Source of the DNA: Kocuria turfanensis
GTDB taxonomy: Bacteria > Actinomycetota > Actinomycetes > Actinomycetales > Micrococcaceae
Reading direction: 5' to 3'
Assembly (NCBI RefSeq): GCF_001580365.1
Contig: NZ_CP014480.1
Span: 2,749,954-2,813,953, forward strand
Length of the DNA: 64,000 nt
Positions 40,085-49,849 of the stretch are shown piece by piece. Every line of letters begins with the position of its first letter. The stretch's first letter is position 1. The position numbers and the translations under genes are program-made. The notes under the pieces are model-generated. The model searched no databases, was not told where the DNA came from, and saw only the letters and a list, made by a program, of their open reading frames with translations.

Positions 40085-41776
40085 TCAGCCGGTGACCGCC
40101 CCGACCGAGGCCGAGCGCACCAGCTTGGCGTACTTGCCCAGCACCCCGCCCTCGAACTGCGGGGGCAGCGGGGCCCATCCGCTGCGGCGCCGGGCCAGCT
40201 CCTCCTCGTCCACCTGCAGGTCGAGGCGGCGGGTGGTGAGGTCCACCCGGATCCGGTCGCCGTCGCGCACGAGGGCGATCGGTCCGCCGTCGACCGCCTC
40301 CGGCGCGATGTGGCCGATGCACAGGCCGGTGGTCCCGCCGGAGAAGCGGCCGTCCGTGAGCAGCAGGACGTCCTTGCCCAGGCCCGCCCCCTTGATCGCG
40401 CCGGTGATGGCCAGCATCTCGCGCATCCCGGGCCCGCCCTTGGGTCCCTCGTAGCGGATGACCAGCACGTCCCCGGCGGTGATCCGTCCCGCCTCCAGGG
40501 CGTCCATCGCCGGCTGCTCGCGCTCGAACACCCGGGCGGGGCCCTCGAAGGTCTCGGCGTCGAACCCGGCCGACTTCACCACGGCCCCCTCCGGGGCCAG
40601 GGACCCGTGCAGGATCGTGATCCCGCCGGTGCGGTGGATCGGGTCGTCGAGCGTGCGGATGACCTTCCCGTCCACCGGGTCGGGGTCGATCACGGCGAGG
40701 TTCTCGGCGAGCGTCCGCCCGGTGACGGTGAGGACGCCGCCGTGCAGCAGCCCGGCGTCGAGCAGGGCCTTCATGACCACCGGGATGCCGCCGTGGCGGT
40801 CGACGTCGTTCATCACGTAGCGGCCGAACGGCTTGACGTCGGCCAGGTGCGGGACGCGGTCGCCGATCCGGTCGAAGTCCTCCAGGGACAGCTCGACCCC
40901 CGCCTCGTGCGCGATGGCGAGCAGGTGCAGGACGGCGTTGGTGGACCCGCCGAGGGCCATGAGCACCGTGATCGCGTTCTCGAAGGCCTCCCGGGTGAGG
41001 ATGTCCCGGGCGGTGATGCCCTGGCGGAGCATCTCGACGACGGCCTCCCCGGAGCGGTGGGCGAACTGGTCGCGCCGCCGGTCCGCCGAGGGCGGGGCGG
41101 CGGAGCCGGGCAGGCTCATCCCGAGGGCCTCGGCCACGGACGCCATCGTGTTGGCCGTGTACATCCCGCCGCAGGCGCCCTCGCCGGGGCAGATGGCCCG
41201 CTCGATCCGGTCCAGGTCCTGCCGGCCCATCAGCCCGGCCTTGCACGCGCCCACGGCCTCGAAGGCGTCGATCAGGGTGACGTCCTTCTCGGTCCCGTCC
41301 GTCAGCTTCACCCACCCCGGGGCGATGGTCCCGGCGTAGAGGAACACGGAGGCCAGGTCCAGGCGGGCGGCGGCCATCAGCATGCCGGGCAGGGACTTGT
41401 CGCAGCCGGCCAGCAGCACGGAGCCGTCGAGGCGCTCCGCCTGCATCACGGTCTCCACCGAGTCGGCGATGACCTCGCGGGAGACCAGCGAGAAGTGCAT
41501 CCCCTGGTGGCCCATGGAGATCCCGTCCGAGACGGAGATCGTGCCGAACTGCAGCGGGTAGCCGCCGCCGGCGTGGACGCCCTCCTTGGCGCCCTGGGCG
41601 AGCCGGTCCAGGGACAGGTTGCAGGGGGTGATCTCGTTCCAGGAGCTGGCGATGCCCACCTGGGGCTTCTCCCAGTCGGCGTCTCCCATGCCCACGGCGC
41701 GGAGCATGCCGCGGCTGGCGGTGGCGTCGATGCCGTCGGTCACCTGACGGCTGCGGGGCTTGATGTCGGGGCTCAT
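40085..41776 (-). CDS. ilvD: Dihydroxy-acid dehydratase
   Basis: A 563-residue IlvD, the Fe-S dehydratase that makes 2-keto acids in valine and isoleucine synthesis. Cluster Cys residues are in [22 protein letters not shown] and [12 protein letters not shown]; the substrate loop has [22 protein letters not shown] 41776 has GGGAGAG at good spacing and gives the normal length. No other ilv genes are adjacent, which is usual for this gene in actinobacteria. Confidence 0.97.
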   Translation of the reverse strand: MSPDIKPRSRQVTDGIDATASRGMLRAVGMGDADWEKPQVGIASSWNEITPCNLSLDRLAQGAKEGVHAGGGYPLQFGTISVSDGISMGHQGMHFSLVSREVIADSVETVMQAERLDGSVLLAGCDKSLPGMLMAAARLDLASVFLYAGTIAPGWVKLTDGTEKDVTLIDAFEAVGACKAGLMGRQDLDRIERAICPGEGACGGMYTANTMASVAEALGMSLPGSAAPPSADRRRDQFAHRSGEAVVEMLRQGITARDILTREAFENAITVLMALGGSTNAVLHLLAIAHEAGVELSLEDFDRIGDRVPHLADVKPFGRYVMNDVDRHGGIPVVMKALLDAGLLHGGVLTVTGRTLAENLAVIDPDPVDGKVIRTLDDPIHRTGGITILHGSLAPEGAVVKSAGFDAETFEGPARVFEREQPAMDALEAGRITAGDVLVIRYEGPKGGPGMREMLAITGAIKGAGLGKDVLLLTDGRFSGGTTGLCIGHIAPEAVDGGPIALVRDGDRIRVDLTTRRLDLQVDEEELARRRSGWAPLPPQFEGGVLGKYAKLVRSASVGAVTG

Positions 41777-41977
41777 GCGGTCTCTCCCGGGTCGGCGGCG
41801 CACCGGGCGGTGCGCGGGGCAGGGCGTGCCGTGAACCTATCAACGGAACTCGCGGAGCGTCGAGGGACGTCCGGGCCCGGCGCGCAACTTTGTGGCCCCC
41901 GGGGGCAGACAACGCCGCCCGCGGCTCCTAGGGTGGGAGCAGATGAACCGTAAGCAGCCTGATCGAAGGAGCCCGAC

Positions 41978-42880
41978 ATGCCCGAAGGACCCGTCTCGCA
42001 GCACGCCCGGTCGATGGCCGACGACGAGGGCGGGATGCCCGAGCAGCAGCAGACCCCGCCGGGTCTGACCGCGGCCATGGACCCCGTGCCCGACCACGGG
42101 GAGTCCTCCTGGCAGGGCCGCGGCCGGCTCGAGGGGCTCAAGGCCCTGGTCACCGGCGGGGACTCCGGGATCGGCCGGGCCGTGGCCATCGCCTTCGCCC
42201 GGGAGGGCGCCGACGTCGCGATCAACTACCTGCCCGAGGAGCAGGAGGACGCCCAGGACGTCGTCGGGTGGATCGAGAAGGCCGGCCGCACGGCCGTCCT
42301 GGTGCCCGGGGACCTGCGCGAGGAGCGGAGCTGCCAGGAGATCGTGGACCGCGCGGTCGAGGGCCTCGGTGGGCTCAACGTCGTGGTGAACAACGCCGGG
42401 TACCACTGGGCCCGCGGCGAGTCCGGGCTGCAGGGGCTGCGCACGGAGGACCTGGAGCGCGCGGTGCGCACCAACCTCTACGGCACCCTGTGGATCAGCC
42501 GGGCGGCGCTGCCGCACCTGGGGCGCGGCGACAGCATCATCAACACCACGTCCGTGCAGGCCTACGACCCGTCCGCGACCATGATCGACTACGCCGCCAC
42601 GAAGGCGGCCCTCAACAACGTCACCGCCAACCTCGCCGCCGACCTCGGCCCGGCGGGCATCCGGGTCAACGCCGTGGCCCCCGGTCCCGTCTGGACCCCG
42701 CTGCAGCCGGCCACCAAGGAGCCCGCAGCGGTGGCGCACATGGGCCGGGACACGCCCCTGGGGCGCATCGGGCAGCCGGCCGAGCTGGCCGGCGCCTACG
42801 TCTTCCTGGCCTGCCCGGCCGAGGCGAGCTACGTCAGCGGCACCGTCCTCGGCGTCACCGGGGGGCTGCCCGTCTTCTGA
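41978..42880 (+). CDS. SDR-family oxidoreductase (YdaD/YhdF-like general stress type)
   Basis: A 300-residue short-chain dehydrogenase. An N-terminal extension of about 50 residues (with EQQQTPPGLTAAMDPVPDHGE) precedes the Rossmann motif TGGDSGIG (about 58-65), NNAG, the catalytic Tyr and Lys in YAATKAAL (about 205-212) and the C-terminal SYVSGTVLGVTGG. The extension is typical of the glucose/ribitol-dehydrogenase-like general stress group found in Bacillus and actinobacteria. GAAGGAG precedes the ATG. It is probably co-transcribed with the ChaB-like gene 37 nt downstream. Confidence 0.93.
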   Translation: MPEGPVSQHARSMADDEGGMPEQQQTPPGLTAAMDPVPDHGESSWQGRGRLEGLKALVTGGDSGIGRAVAIAFAREGADVAINYLPEEQEDAQDVVGWIEKAGRTAVLVPGDLREERSCQEIVDRAVEGLGGLNVVVNNAGYHWARGESGLQGLRTEDLERAVRTNLYGTLWISRAALPHLGRGDSIINTTSVQAYDPSATMIDYAATKAALNNVTANLAADLGPAGIRVNAVAPGPVWTPLQPATKEPAAVAHMGRDTPLGRIGQPAELAGAYVFLACPAEASYVSGTVLGVTGGLPVF

Positions 42881-42917
42881 GCCGCGTCCCGACAACCCTC
42901 GACGGAAGGAGCATCCC

Positions 42918-43340
42918 GTGCCGAAGACCGGCAAGGACGACCACGCCAAGAAGTCCGAGCTGCCCTCCACCCTGCAGCGCTCGGGGCGGAAGGCCCAGGA
43001 CACCTTCGCCAAGACCTACGACTCGGCGCTGGAGGAGTACGGCGACGAGGAGCGCGCGGCCCGCACCGCCTACAGCGCGCTCAAGCACACCCACGAGAAG
43101 GTCGGCGACCACTGGGAGGCCAAGGAGGAGTACGGTCCCTCCGACGAGCACGCCGCGGGCGGGCGGGACTCCGGGGCGCGGACCGCCGGGGGCGTGGACG
43201 CCAACGCCTCGAAGCAGCACCTCTACGAGGTGGCGAAGCGGCTCGGCGTGGAGGGCCGCTCCTACATGACCAAGAAGGAGCTGGTCGAGGCCATCCGGAA
43301 GGCCAACGACGCCGCGACCCGCCGGGCCCGCGGGGACTGA
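42918..43340 (+). CDS. chaB: ChaB-family protein with a Rho-N/SAP-like tail
   Basis: A 140-residue protein. The ChaB domain is KKSELPSTLQRSGRKAQDTFAKTYDSALEEYGDEERAARTAYSALK (about 11-56). A Gly-rich linker follows, then a helix-extended-loop-helix of the Rho N-terminal/SAP kind (KQHLYEVAKRLGVEGRSYMTKKELVEAIRKAN), suggesting nucleic-acid binding. GTG start with GGAAGGAG upstream. Originally named for cation transport regulation in E. coli; the role in actinobacteria is unclear. Confidence 0.9.
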   Translation: MPKTGKDDHAKKSELPSTLQRSGRKAQDTFAKTYDSALEEYGDEERAARTAYSALKHTHEKVGDHWEAKEEYGPSDEHAAGGRDSGARTAGGVDANASKQHLYEVAKRLGVEGRSYMTKKELVEAIRKANDAATRRARGD

Positions 43341-43357
43341 GCCGCCCGGCCCGGCGC

Positions 43358-44110
43358 TCACAGGACGCCGAGCAGCCCGCGCACCAGGGTCACCCCGCCG
43401 CCGAGGCCGGCGAGCACGAGGGCGGTGGTGCGCGCCGCGCTCAGCGGCACGCGGCGGGCGACGACGGCGCCGATCCGCACGCCCAGCACCACCGTGAGCA
43501 CCACTCCGGGCGCCACCCACCACGGGGGCAGCCCGCCCGTCCCGGCGGCCCCGAGCAGCGTCTTGGTGAGCACGGACAGGGCGCCCATCGTCATGAACAC
43601 CGGCTGCAGGGTCGCGGCGAAGGAGCGCTGCTCCCAGCGGGCCAGCCGGGCGTGGATGACCATCACCGGCCCGGCCACTCCGGCGGTGGTGTTGAAGAAC
43701 CCGCCGATGGTGCCGGCGAGCACCGTCGGCAGCCGTCCCGGCCAGTCGGGCAGGCGGGGCAGGCCGAACATGGTGGTGAGGGCCAGCAGCACCACGCCGC
43801 CCACCACGACCTGCAGCCAGGCCGCCGGCAGCTCGCGGACCACGAGCGCGGCCGGCACGGCGCCCACGGCCGCGGCCGGGGCGATCAGCGCGAAGCGCCG
43901 CCAGTCGACGTGCTGCCACACCGAGAGCATGATGAGGAACCCGGAGACCGTCGTGGTCGCGTTGGTGACGAGCACCCCGGTGGCCGGCCCCAGCAGCAGC
44001 GCGAGGGTGGGGGCGACGACGAGCCCGACCCCGGTGCCCGAGACGCGCTGGAGCACCGAGCCCACGAGGATGGCGAGGGCGGCGACGACGACGAGTTCCA
44101 CAGGCCCCAT
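43358..44110 (-). CDS. TauE/SafE-family membrane exporter
   Basis: A 250-residue protein with about eight helices and the two internal repeats of TauE/SafE: LQRVSGTGVGLVVAPTLALLLGP near the start and GTIGGFFNTTAGVAGPVMVIH in the second half. Members are proposed to move sulfite, sulfoacetate or other organic anions. No sulfur gene is adjacent; sqdB lies 10 kb away. Divergent from the aldehyde dehydrogenase gene. Confidence 0.92.
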   Translation of the reverse strand: MGPVELVVVAALAILVGSVLQRVSGTGVGLVVAPTLALLLGPATGVLVTNATTTVSGFLIMLSVWQHVDWRRFALIAPAAAVGAVPAALVVRELPAAWLQVVVGGVVLLALTTMFGLPRLPDWPGRLPTVLAGTIGGFFNTTAGVAGPVMVIHARLARWEQRSFAATLQPVFMTMGALSVLTKTLLGAAGTGGLPPWWVAPGVVLTVVLGVRIGAVVARRVPLSAARTTALVLAGLGGGVTLVRGLLGVL

Positions 44111-44235
44111 TCTGCGCCCCGACCGGGCCCGTTCCGTCCACCCGGCCGGTGTCGTTGGCGATCCCCCGGGTGGTAAGTAAGCTTGCGGTCATGCGAGGTC
44201 CCTCCCGGGGGACGACGTCCAGCGAAAGGTGCGCC

Positions 44236-45699
44236 ATGAGCATCACCCGAGACCTGATCATCGACGGCGAGCACGTGCCCGCCCTCAGCGGCCGGACCGC
44301 CGAGGACATCAACCCCTACACGGGCGAGGTCTTCGCCACCGTCGCCGCCGGCGGCCCCGAGGACGTGACCCGCGCCGTCGACGCCGCGGCGTCGGCCGCG
44401 GAGGAGTGGGCCGGCACCACCCCCAGCGCCCGGCGGCGGATCTTCCTGCGCGCGGCCGACCTGCTCGAGGAGCGCATCGAGCAGGGCGCCGGGATCATGG
44501 CCCAGGAGGTCGGCGGCGTCCGCGGCTGGGCCGAGTTCAACACCCACCTGGCCGCCAACATCCTGCGCGAGGCCGCCGGGGCCACCACCCTGCCCCAGGG
44601 GGAGGTGCTCGCCACGGACATGCCGGGCGTGCGCTCGATGTCCGTGCGCCGGCCCTACGGGGTGGTCGCGGCGATCTCGCCCTGGAACGCCCCGTTCATC
44701 CTCGGCATGCGCTCCATCGCCGTGCCCCTGGCCGTGGGCAACACCGTGGTGCTGAAGCCCAGCGAGGACGCGCCCCTGGCGTGCGGGCTGTTCCTGGCCG
44801 ACGCCCTGGTCGACGCCGGGCTGCCCGCCGGCGTGCTCAACGTGGTCACCAACGACCGCGCGGACGCCGCGGAGGTGGTCTCCGCGCTGATCTCCGACCA
44901 GCGGGTGCGGATCGTGAACTTCACCGGATCCACCGCCGTGGGCCGCACCATCGGCACCCTCGCCGCGCAGCACCTGAAGCCGGCGGTGCTCGAGCTCGGC
45001 GGGAAGAACAGCCTGGTGGTGCTCCGGGACGCGGACCTCGACTACGCCGTGGACGCCGCGGCCTTCGGCGCCTACATGAACGCCGGGCAGATCTGCATGT
45101 CGGTGGACCGGGTGCTCGTGGACCGCAGCATCGCGGAGGAGTTCACCGAGCGCTTCGCGCGCAAGGTGCGGGACCTGCCCACCGGCGACCCGGCCGACCC
45201 GGGCACCGTGATCGGTCCGGCCGTCAACGCCCGGTCGGCCGCACGGCAGTACGCGCTCATCGACGACGCCGTGGCCAAGGGCGCCGTGCTGCGGGCCGGC
45301 GGGCACCGGCTGGAGAACTCCCTGGTCCCCGCCACCGTCCTCACGGACGTGACCCCCGAGATGGACATCTTCCACGACGAGATCTTCGGCGCCGTCACCA
45401 CCGTCTTCGAGGTGGACGGCCCGGACGAGGCCGTGGAGTTCGCCAACAACACCAACTACGGGCTCACGGCGGGTGTCATCACCGAGAACCTGGGCGAGGG
45501 CATCTCGGTGGCGCAGCGGCTGAAGACCGGCATCGTGCACGTCAACGACCAGTCCGTGTCCGACGAGCCGCAGGCGCCCTTCGGCGGGATCCAGGAGTCC
45601 GGGTACGGGAAGTTCGGCGGTCAGGCCGGCGTGGAGTCGTTCAGCGAGCGGCGGTGGATCACCGTCCAGGAGGAGGGCCACGCCCGGTTCCCGTTCTAG
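44236..45699 (+). CDS. NAD(P)-dependent aldehyde dehydrogenase (vanillin/benzaldehyde type)
   Basis: A 487-residue ALDH. The cofactor segment is ISPWNAPFILGMRSIAVPLAVGNTVVLKPSE, the general base Glu253 is in LELGGKN, and the nucleophile Cys287 is in NAGQICMS, with the standard 34-residue spacing. The C-terminal PFGGIQESGYGKFGG is typical. The DFDL-like region and overall motif set resemble vanillin/benzaldehyde dehydrogenases, but the substrate is uncertain. ATG 44236 has GAAAGG upstream. Only 46 nt separate it from recQ. Confidence 0.95.
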   Translation: MSITRDLIIDGEHVPALSGRTAEDINPYTGEVFATVAAGGPEDVTRAVDAAASAAEEWAGTTPSARRRIFLRAADLLEERIEQGAGIMAQEVGGVRGWAEFNTHLAANILREAAGATTLPQGEVLATDMPGVRSMSVRRPYGVVAAISPWNAPFILGMRSIAVPLAVGNTVVLKPSEDAPLACGLFLADALVDAGLPAGVLNVVTNDRADAAEVVSALISDQRVRIVNFTGSTAVGRTIGTLAAQHLKPAVLELGGKNSLVVLRDADLDYAVDAAAFGAYMNAGQICMSVDRVLVDRSIAEEFTERFARKVRDLPTGDPADPGTVIGPAVNARSAARQYALIDDAVAKGAVLRAGGHRLENSLVPATVLTDVTPEMDIFHDEIFGAVTTVFEVDGPDEAVEFANNTNYGLTAGVITENLGEGISVAQRLKTGIVHVNDQSVSDEPQAPFGGIQESGYGKFGGQAGVESFSERRWITVQEEGHARFPF

Positions 45700-45745
45700 G
45701 CCCCGGCCCGCCGGCGGAACATCCGTGACACACCAGGAGGACAGC

Positions 45746-47398
45746 ATGGACCGGACGGACGGGCAGCTGCGGGAGGTCGCCGCGTCCCGCTTCGGCATCG
45801 AGGAGTTCCGCGAGGGGCAGCTCGAGGCCATGGAGGCGGCGGCCGGGGGGCGGGACGTGCTGGCCGTGATGCCCACCGGCCACGGCAAGTCCGCGATCTA
45901 CCAGGTGGTGGGCGCCGCCCTGCCCGGCACCGCTGTGGTGGTCTCCCCGCTGATCGCCCTGCAGCACGACCAGGTCGAGGCGATCAACGAGGACCTCGGC
46001 GCGGAGGCCGCCTTCGCGGTGAACTCCCGGGTCGGCGCCCGCCGCGAGCGCGCGGCGTGGGCGGCGGTGGAGGACGGGCAGGCGAAGTTCCTGTTCCTCG
46101 CCCCCGAGCAGCTGGCCCGCGAGGAGACCGTCGAGCGCCTCGCCGCGCACCGGCCGTCCCTGTTCGTGGTGGACGAGGCGCACTGCATCTCCTCGTGGGG
46201 CCACGACTTCCGCCCCGACTACCTCGTGCTCAGCGAGACCGTCGAGCGCCTGGGGCACCCGCCCGTGGTCGCGCTGACCGCCACCGCCTCCCCGCACACC
46301 CGTGCCGAGATCGTGGACCGGCTGGGCATGCGGGACCCGCTGGTGATCGTGCAGAGCTTCGACCGGCCCAACATCGAGCTGCGGGTGGTGCGCCACCACG
46401 AGGCCGCGGACAAGCGGCGGGCCCTGCTCCGGCAGGTCGAGGGCCTGGTCGGGCCGGGCCTGGTCTACGTGGCCACCCGCCGGGAGACGGAGGAGTACGC
46501 CGCCGAGCTGCGCGAGCGCGGGGTGCGCGCCGAGGCCTACCACGCCGGGCGCCGGCAGCCGGAGCGGGAGGACGTGCACGCCCGCTTCCTCGACAACGCG
46601 CTCGACGTCGTGGTGGCCACCACCGCGTTCGGGATGGGCATCGACAAGCCGGACGTGCGCTTCGTGGTGCACGCGGACATCCCCGACTCCCTGGACAGCT
46701 ACTACCAGCAGATCGGGCGCGCCGGCCGGGACGGCGCGCCCGCCCTGGCCGAGCTGCACTACCGCTCCGAGGACCTGGGCCTGCAGCAGTACTTCGCCGG
46801 CGCCGCCCCGGACCCGGAGGACCTGGAGAAGGTCTTCCGGGCGGTCCGGCGCGAGGGCCCGGTCCGCGCGCGCGAGCTGCGCGAGCACACCGGCCTGGGC
46901 CCGCGCGCCCAGGCCCGGGCCCTGCACCTGCTGGAGCACAGCGGCGGCGTCCGGGCCCGGCGCCGGGGATACCGGGCCGCCCCCGGCGCCGAGGTCGGTC
47001 CCGCCGTGGCCGCCGCGCTCGAGGAGGCCGAGTCCCAGCACCGGATCGACCGGTCCCGGATCGACATGATGCGCGGCTACGCCGAGACCGACGGGTGCCG
47101 GCGGGACTGGCTGCTGAACTACTTCGGCGAGGAGACCGACGGGTGGTGCGGCAACTGCGACCAGTGCGAGGAGGAGGGCTCCGCGGCCGAGGCCGAGGAG
47201 CGGGCCGCCGCCACGCCGCACGGCTGGGAGATCCAGACCCCGGTCGCCCACCGGGAGTGGGGCCACGGGATCGTGATGGGCGCGGAGCCCGACCGGATCA
47301 CGGTCCTGTTCGACTCGGTGGGCTACAAGGAGCTGTCCCTGCGGCTGATCGAGGAGCAGGACGGGCTGCTGGTGCACGAGCGGGCCGGGAGCGCGTAG
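45746..47398 (+). CDS. recQ: RecQ-family DNA helicase lacking HRDC
   Basis: A 550-residue 3-prime to 5-prime helicase. Motifs: FREGQLEAMEAAAGGRDVLAVMPTGHGKS (0 and I), VVDEAHCISSWGHDFRPDY (II), ALTATA (III), STTAFGMGIDKPDVRFVVH-like and YYQQIGRAGRDG (VI). The zinc Cys set is GCRRDWLLNYFGE...WCGNCDQC (four Cys). A winged helix covers part of 380-450, and the C-terminus has a short SH3-like WEIQTPVAHREWGHGIV domain instead of HRDC. GGAGG precedes the ATG. It is the actinobacterial short RecQ type. Confidence 0.94.
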   Translation: MDRTDGQLREVAASRFGIEEFREGQLEAMEAAAGGRDVLAVMPTGHGKSAIYQVVGAALPGTAVVVSPLIALQHDQVEAINEDLGAEAAFAVNSRVGARRERAAWAAVEDGQAKFLFLAPEQLAREETVERLAAHRPSLFVVDEAHCISSWGHDFRPDYLVLSETVERLGHPPVVALTATASPHTRAEIVDRLGMRDPLVIVQSFDRPNIELRVVRHHEAADKRRALLRQVEGLVGPGLVYVATRRETEEYAAELRERGVRAEAYHAGRRQPEREDVHARFLDNALDVVVATTAFGMGIDKPDVRFVVHADIPDSLDSYYQQIGRAGRDGAPALAELHYRSEDLGLQQYFAGAAPDPEDLEKVFRAVRREGPVRARELREHTGLGPRAQARALHLLEHSGGVRARRRGYRAAPGAEVGPAVAAALEEAESQHRIDRSRIDMMRGYAETDGCRRDWLLNYFGEETDGWCGNCDQCEEEGSAAEAEERAAATPHGWEIQTPVAHREWGHGIVMGAEPDRITVLFDSVGYKELSLRLIEEQDGLLVHERAGSA

Positions 47399-47401
47399 CG
47401 T
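47396..47401 (+). promoter_or_regulatory. Candidate -10 box for the flavin monooxygenase gene
   Basis: TAGCGT includes the recQ stop codon TAG and ends 7 nt before ATG 47409; there is no ribosome site, so a leaderless transcript from inside the recQ end is possible. Confidence 0.35.
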
Positions 47402-47408
47402 TTCCCGC

Positions 47409-48653
47409 ATGGACGACGCCGTTCCCGAGATCGTCACCACCACCTGCTGCGTGGTGGGCGGCGGCCCGGCCGGGCTGATGGCCGGGGTGCTGCTCGCACG
47501 CCAGGGCGTGGACGTGGTCGTGCTCGAGAAGCACGCCGACTTCCTCCGCGACTTCCGCGGGGACACGATCCACCCCTCCACCACGGAGCTCATGGCCGAG
47601 CTCGGCTGGCTGGACGGCTTCCTGCGCCTGCCGCACACGCGGGTGGACCGGGCGACCATCGGGCTCGGCGGGGAGAGCGTCGTCGTCGGCCGCTTCGACC
47701 GCCTGCCCGTCCGGTGCCCCTTCATCGCGTTCATGCCGCAGTGGGACTTCCTCGACTTCCTCGCAGACCGGGGCGCGGAGCTGCCCGCCTTCCGGCTCCT
47801 GCGTTCGACGCCCGCCGACGGCCTGCTCGTCGAGGACGGGCGCTGCGTCGGCGTCACCGCCCGGAACGGCGCCGGGGCGCCCGTGCACGTGCGCGCCGAG
47901 CTGGTCCTGGCCACGGACGGCCGGGACTCCGTGCTGCGCGAGGCCGCCGGGCTGCGGCCGGTCGCCTCGCCCTCGCGGATGGACGTCCTGTGGTTCCGGG
48001 TGCCCCGGGTCCCGGGTCGGGAGGCGCCGCTGTTCAACGCCGGCGACGGCGCCGTGGTCGCCCTGAACCGCGGGGAGTACTGGCAGGCGGCCCTGATCAT
48101 CCCGGCCGGCCAGCACGACGCGCTGCGGCAGCAGGGCATCGAGGCCCTGCGCGAGCGCGTGCGCGGGATCGCCCCGGCGCTGGCGGAGGGCCTCGCCTCG
48201 CTCGAGAGCTGGGACCAGGTGCGGCTGCTGCGGGTCCGGGTGGACCGGCTGCGCCGCTGGTGGCGCCCCGGGATCCTGTTCCTCGGCGACGCCGCCCACG
48301 CGATGTCCCCGGCCGGCGGGGTCGGCGTGAACCTCGCGATCCAGGACGCGGTCGCCGCGGCCAACCTCCTCGGGCCGCGGCTGCGGGACGGGGGAGTGCG
48401 GACCCGGGACCTGGCGCGGGTGCAGCGCCGGCGCGCGTGGCCGGCCCGGGTGACCCAGCTGTTCCAGCTCGTGCTGGCCCGCCGGCTCGTGCCCGGGCCC
48501 GGGGGCGGCCCCCCGAAGCCGCCCCTGCCGGTGGGCCTGGTGCGGGCGCTGCCCGTCCTGCCGCACCTGGCCGGGCGGTTCATCGGCCTGGGCCTGCGCC
48601 CGGAGCACGTCCGCCCCCGGGCACGCGCCCGGGACGGGGCGCGGGGCGGATGA
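47409..48653 (+). CDS. FAD-dependent monooxygenase (PHBH-type)
   Basis: A 414-residue group A flavoprotein. The FAD motif is CVVGGGPAGLMAGVLLARQGVDVVVLEKH, the DG motif is ELVLATDGRDSVLREAAG, and the GD motif is ILFLGDAAHAMSPAGGVGVNLAIQD. The DTIHPSTTELMAELG segment is typical of the actinobacterial FAD-dependent oxidoreductases annotated as monooxygenases. The substrate is unknown, probably an aromatic or polyketide-like compound. Its stop overlaps the UDG-like gene start as ATGA. Confidence 0.93.
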   Translation: MDDAVPEIVTTTCCVVGGGPAGLMAGVLLARQGVDVVVLEKHADFLRDFRGDTIHPSTTELMAELGWLDGFLRLPHTRVDRATIGLGGESVVVGRFDRLPVRCPFIAFMPQWDFLDFLADRGAELPAFRLLRSTPADGLLVEDGRCVGVTARNGAGAPVHVRAELVLATDGRDSVLREAAGLRPVASPSRMDVLWFRVPRVPGREAPLFNAGDGAVVALNRGEYWQAALIIPAGQHDALRQQGIEALRERVRGIAPALAEGLASLESWDQVRLLRVRVDRLRRWWRPGILFLGDAAHAMSPAGGVGVNLAIQDAVAAANLLGPRLRDGGVRTRDLARVQRRRAWPARVTQLFQLVLARRLVPGPGGGPPKPPLPVGLVRALPVLPHLAGRFIGLGLRPEHVRPRARARDGARGG

Positions 48654-49267
48654 TCCCGGGGGAGGACCGGCGCGCCCGCGTGGACGAGCCCCACGTGGCC
48701 CCGCTCAACGCGCTGGTCCGGGGCTGGCGGGCAGGCGGCCGGTTCGTGCCGTGGGTCGACCCCGACGGCGGCGGCACCGGCACCCGGGTGCTTGCGCTCA
48801 TGGAGGCGCCCGGCCCGGCCACCGTGGCGGCCGGGGACCTGGGCTTCAGCTCGGAGGACAACCCCGGCCCCACCGCCCGGCTGTTCAAGGCCCTGCGCGA
48901 GGAGTCCGGGCTGGCGCGCGGTGACTACCTGCGCTGGAACGTGGTGCCCTGGGCGCTGTACGACGCGGCGGGCCGGCACCGGCCGCCGCGGGCCGACGAC
49001 CTCGCGGAGGCCGAACCCGCCCTCCGGGAGCTGCTCGCGGCCCTGCCCGAGCTGCGCGTCGTCGTGACGTTCGGCGCCCCGGCGCTGACCGGGATGATGC
49101 GGCTGCTCACCGTGGCGGAACCGCAGCGGCTGCTGCCGGTGCTGGGCGTCCCGCACCCGTCCCCGCGCAACGGGCACCGCCGGGCCGAGACGCGGCGGCG
49201 GATCCTGGTGGCGCTGCGCACGGCCGCCGGCGCCGCCCGCGCCGAAGGCGTCAGGAGCGCGGGCTGA
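48650..49267 (+). CDS. Uracil-DNA-glycosylase-superfamily protein
   Basis: A 205-residue protein. The UDG fold is suggested by the motif A-like RVLALMEAPGPA, the NVVPW strand (WNVVPWALYDAAG) and the C-terminal VPHPSPRNGHRR, close to the H-P-S-(P/G) motif of the superfamily. The catalytic Asp of classical UDG is not obvious in GPATVAAGDLGFSSEDN. Members of this actinobacterial subgroup are annotated as uracil-DNA glycosylase-like, and activity is unproven. It is coupled to the upstream monooxygenase and overlaps the TetR gene tail-to-tail by 17 nt. Confidence 0.78.
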   Translation: MIPGEDRRARVDEPHVAPLNALVRGWRAGGRFVPWVDPDGGGTGTRVLALMEAPGPATVAAGDLGFSSEDNPGPTARLFKALREESGLARGDYLRWNVVPWALYDAAGRHRPPRADDLAEAEPALRELLAALPELRVVVTFGAPALTGMMRLLTVAEPQRLLPVLGVPHPSPRNGHRRAETRRRILVALRTAAGAARAEGVRSAG

Positions 49268-49796
49268 GCCGGTCCACCACGGCCAGGAGGTTCTCCAGGA
49301 TCGTGTGCCGCTGCGCGCTGCCGTCCGGGAGCAGCCCGATCGACGCGTTGTGGTAGAGCCCGTCGCCCATCTGCTGCACGGCGGTGGCGACCACGGGGTC
49401 CCCCACGTCGGCGAGGATCAGCGCGTACCACGCCTCCCCGAGCCGCTGCAGGCTCGCCCGCGCGTTCTCGTCCCCCGACTGGGCCAGCCGGGAGGCCACG
49501 ATGAGGGCCCGGTCGAGCTGACTGTCCTCGAACAGCGACGTGACGAGGAAGTACCGCGCGGCCCCCTCCGGGGCCGCGGCCATCGCCTCGAGGTCCAGCT
49601 GCAGGAGCTCCTCCAGCCGCTGCAGCGTGGCGTCCACGAGGGCCCGTCGGTGCGGGAAGTGGTAGAGCAGCCCGCCCTTGGACACGCCCGCGGCGCCGGC
49701 CACGGCGTCGAGGGTGGCGGCGCGCTCGCCCTCGGCGAGGACGAGCTGCTCGAAGGCGGCCAGGAGCTTGTCCCGGGCCGCAGGTGGGCGCGGCAT
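49251..49796 (-). CDS. TetR-family repressor
   Basis: A 181-residue regulator. The N-terminal HTH is LAAFEQLVLAEGERAATLDAVAGAAGVSKGGLLYHFPHRRALV, and the C-terminal helical domain (about 65-175) has DPVVATAVQQMGDGLYHNASIGL, as in TetR_C DNA-binding partners of efflux pumps. It is divergent from the DHA2 efflux gene with a 28-bp perfect palindrome between them (49850-49877), so repression of both genes is expected, released by a drug or metabolite. Confidence 0.93.
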   Translation of the reverse strand: MPRPPAARDKLLAAFEQLVLAEGERAATLDAVAGAAGVSKGGLLYHFPHRRALVDATLQRLEELLQLDLEAMAAAPEGAARYFLVTSLFEDSQLDRALIVASRLAQSGDENARASLQRLGEAWYALILADVGDPVVATAVQQMGDGLYHNASIGLLPDGSAQRHTILENLLAVVDRLSPRS

Positions 49797-49849
49797 GTGA
49801 GGAAGACCTCCCTGGATCGGATGTGCCGCCCATTGTGCCAGCCCGCCGG

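Noticed and set aside
46057..47478. 473-residue open frame overlapping recQ
   Set aside because: Shifted frame of recQ with Arg/Gly/Pro-rich composition; recQ motifs are all in the other frame.
45659..49177. 1172-residue minus-strand open frame opposite recQ and the monooxygenase
   Set aside because: Antisense shadow with low-complexity composition; the plus strand has complete domains and ribosome sites.
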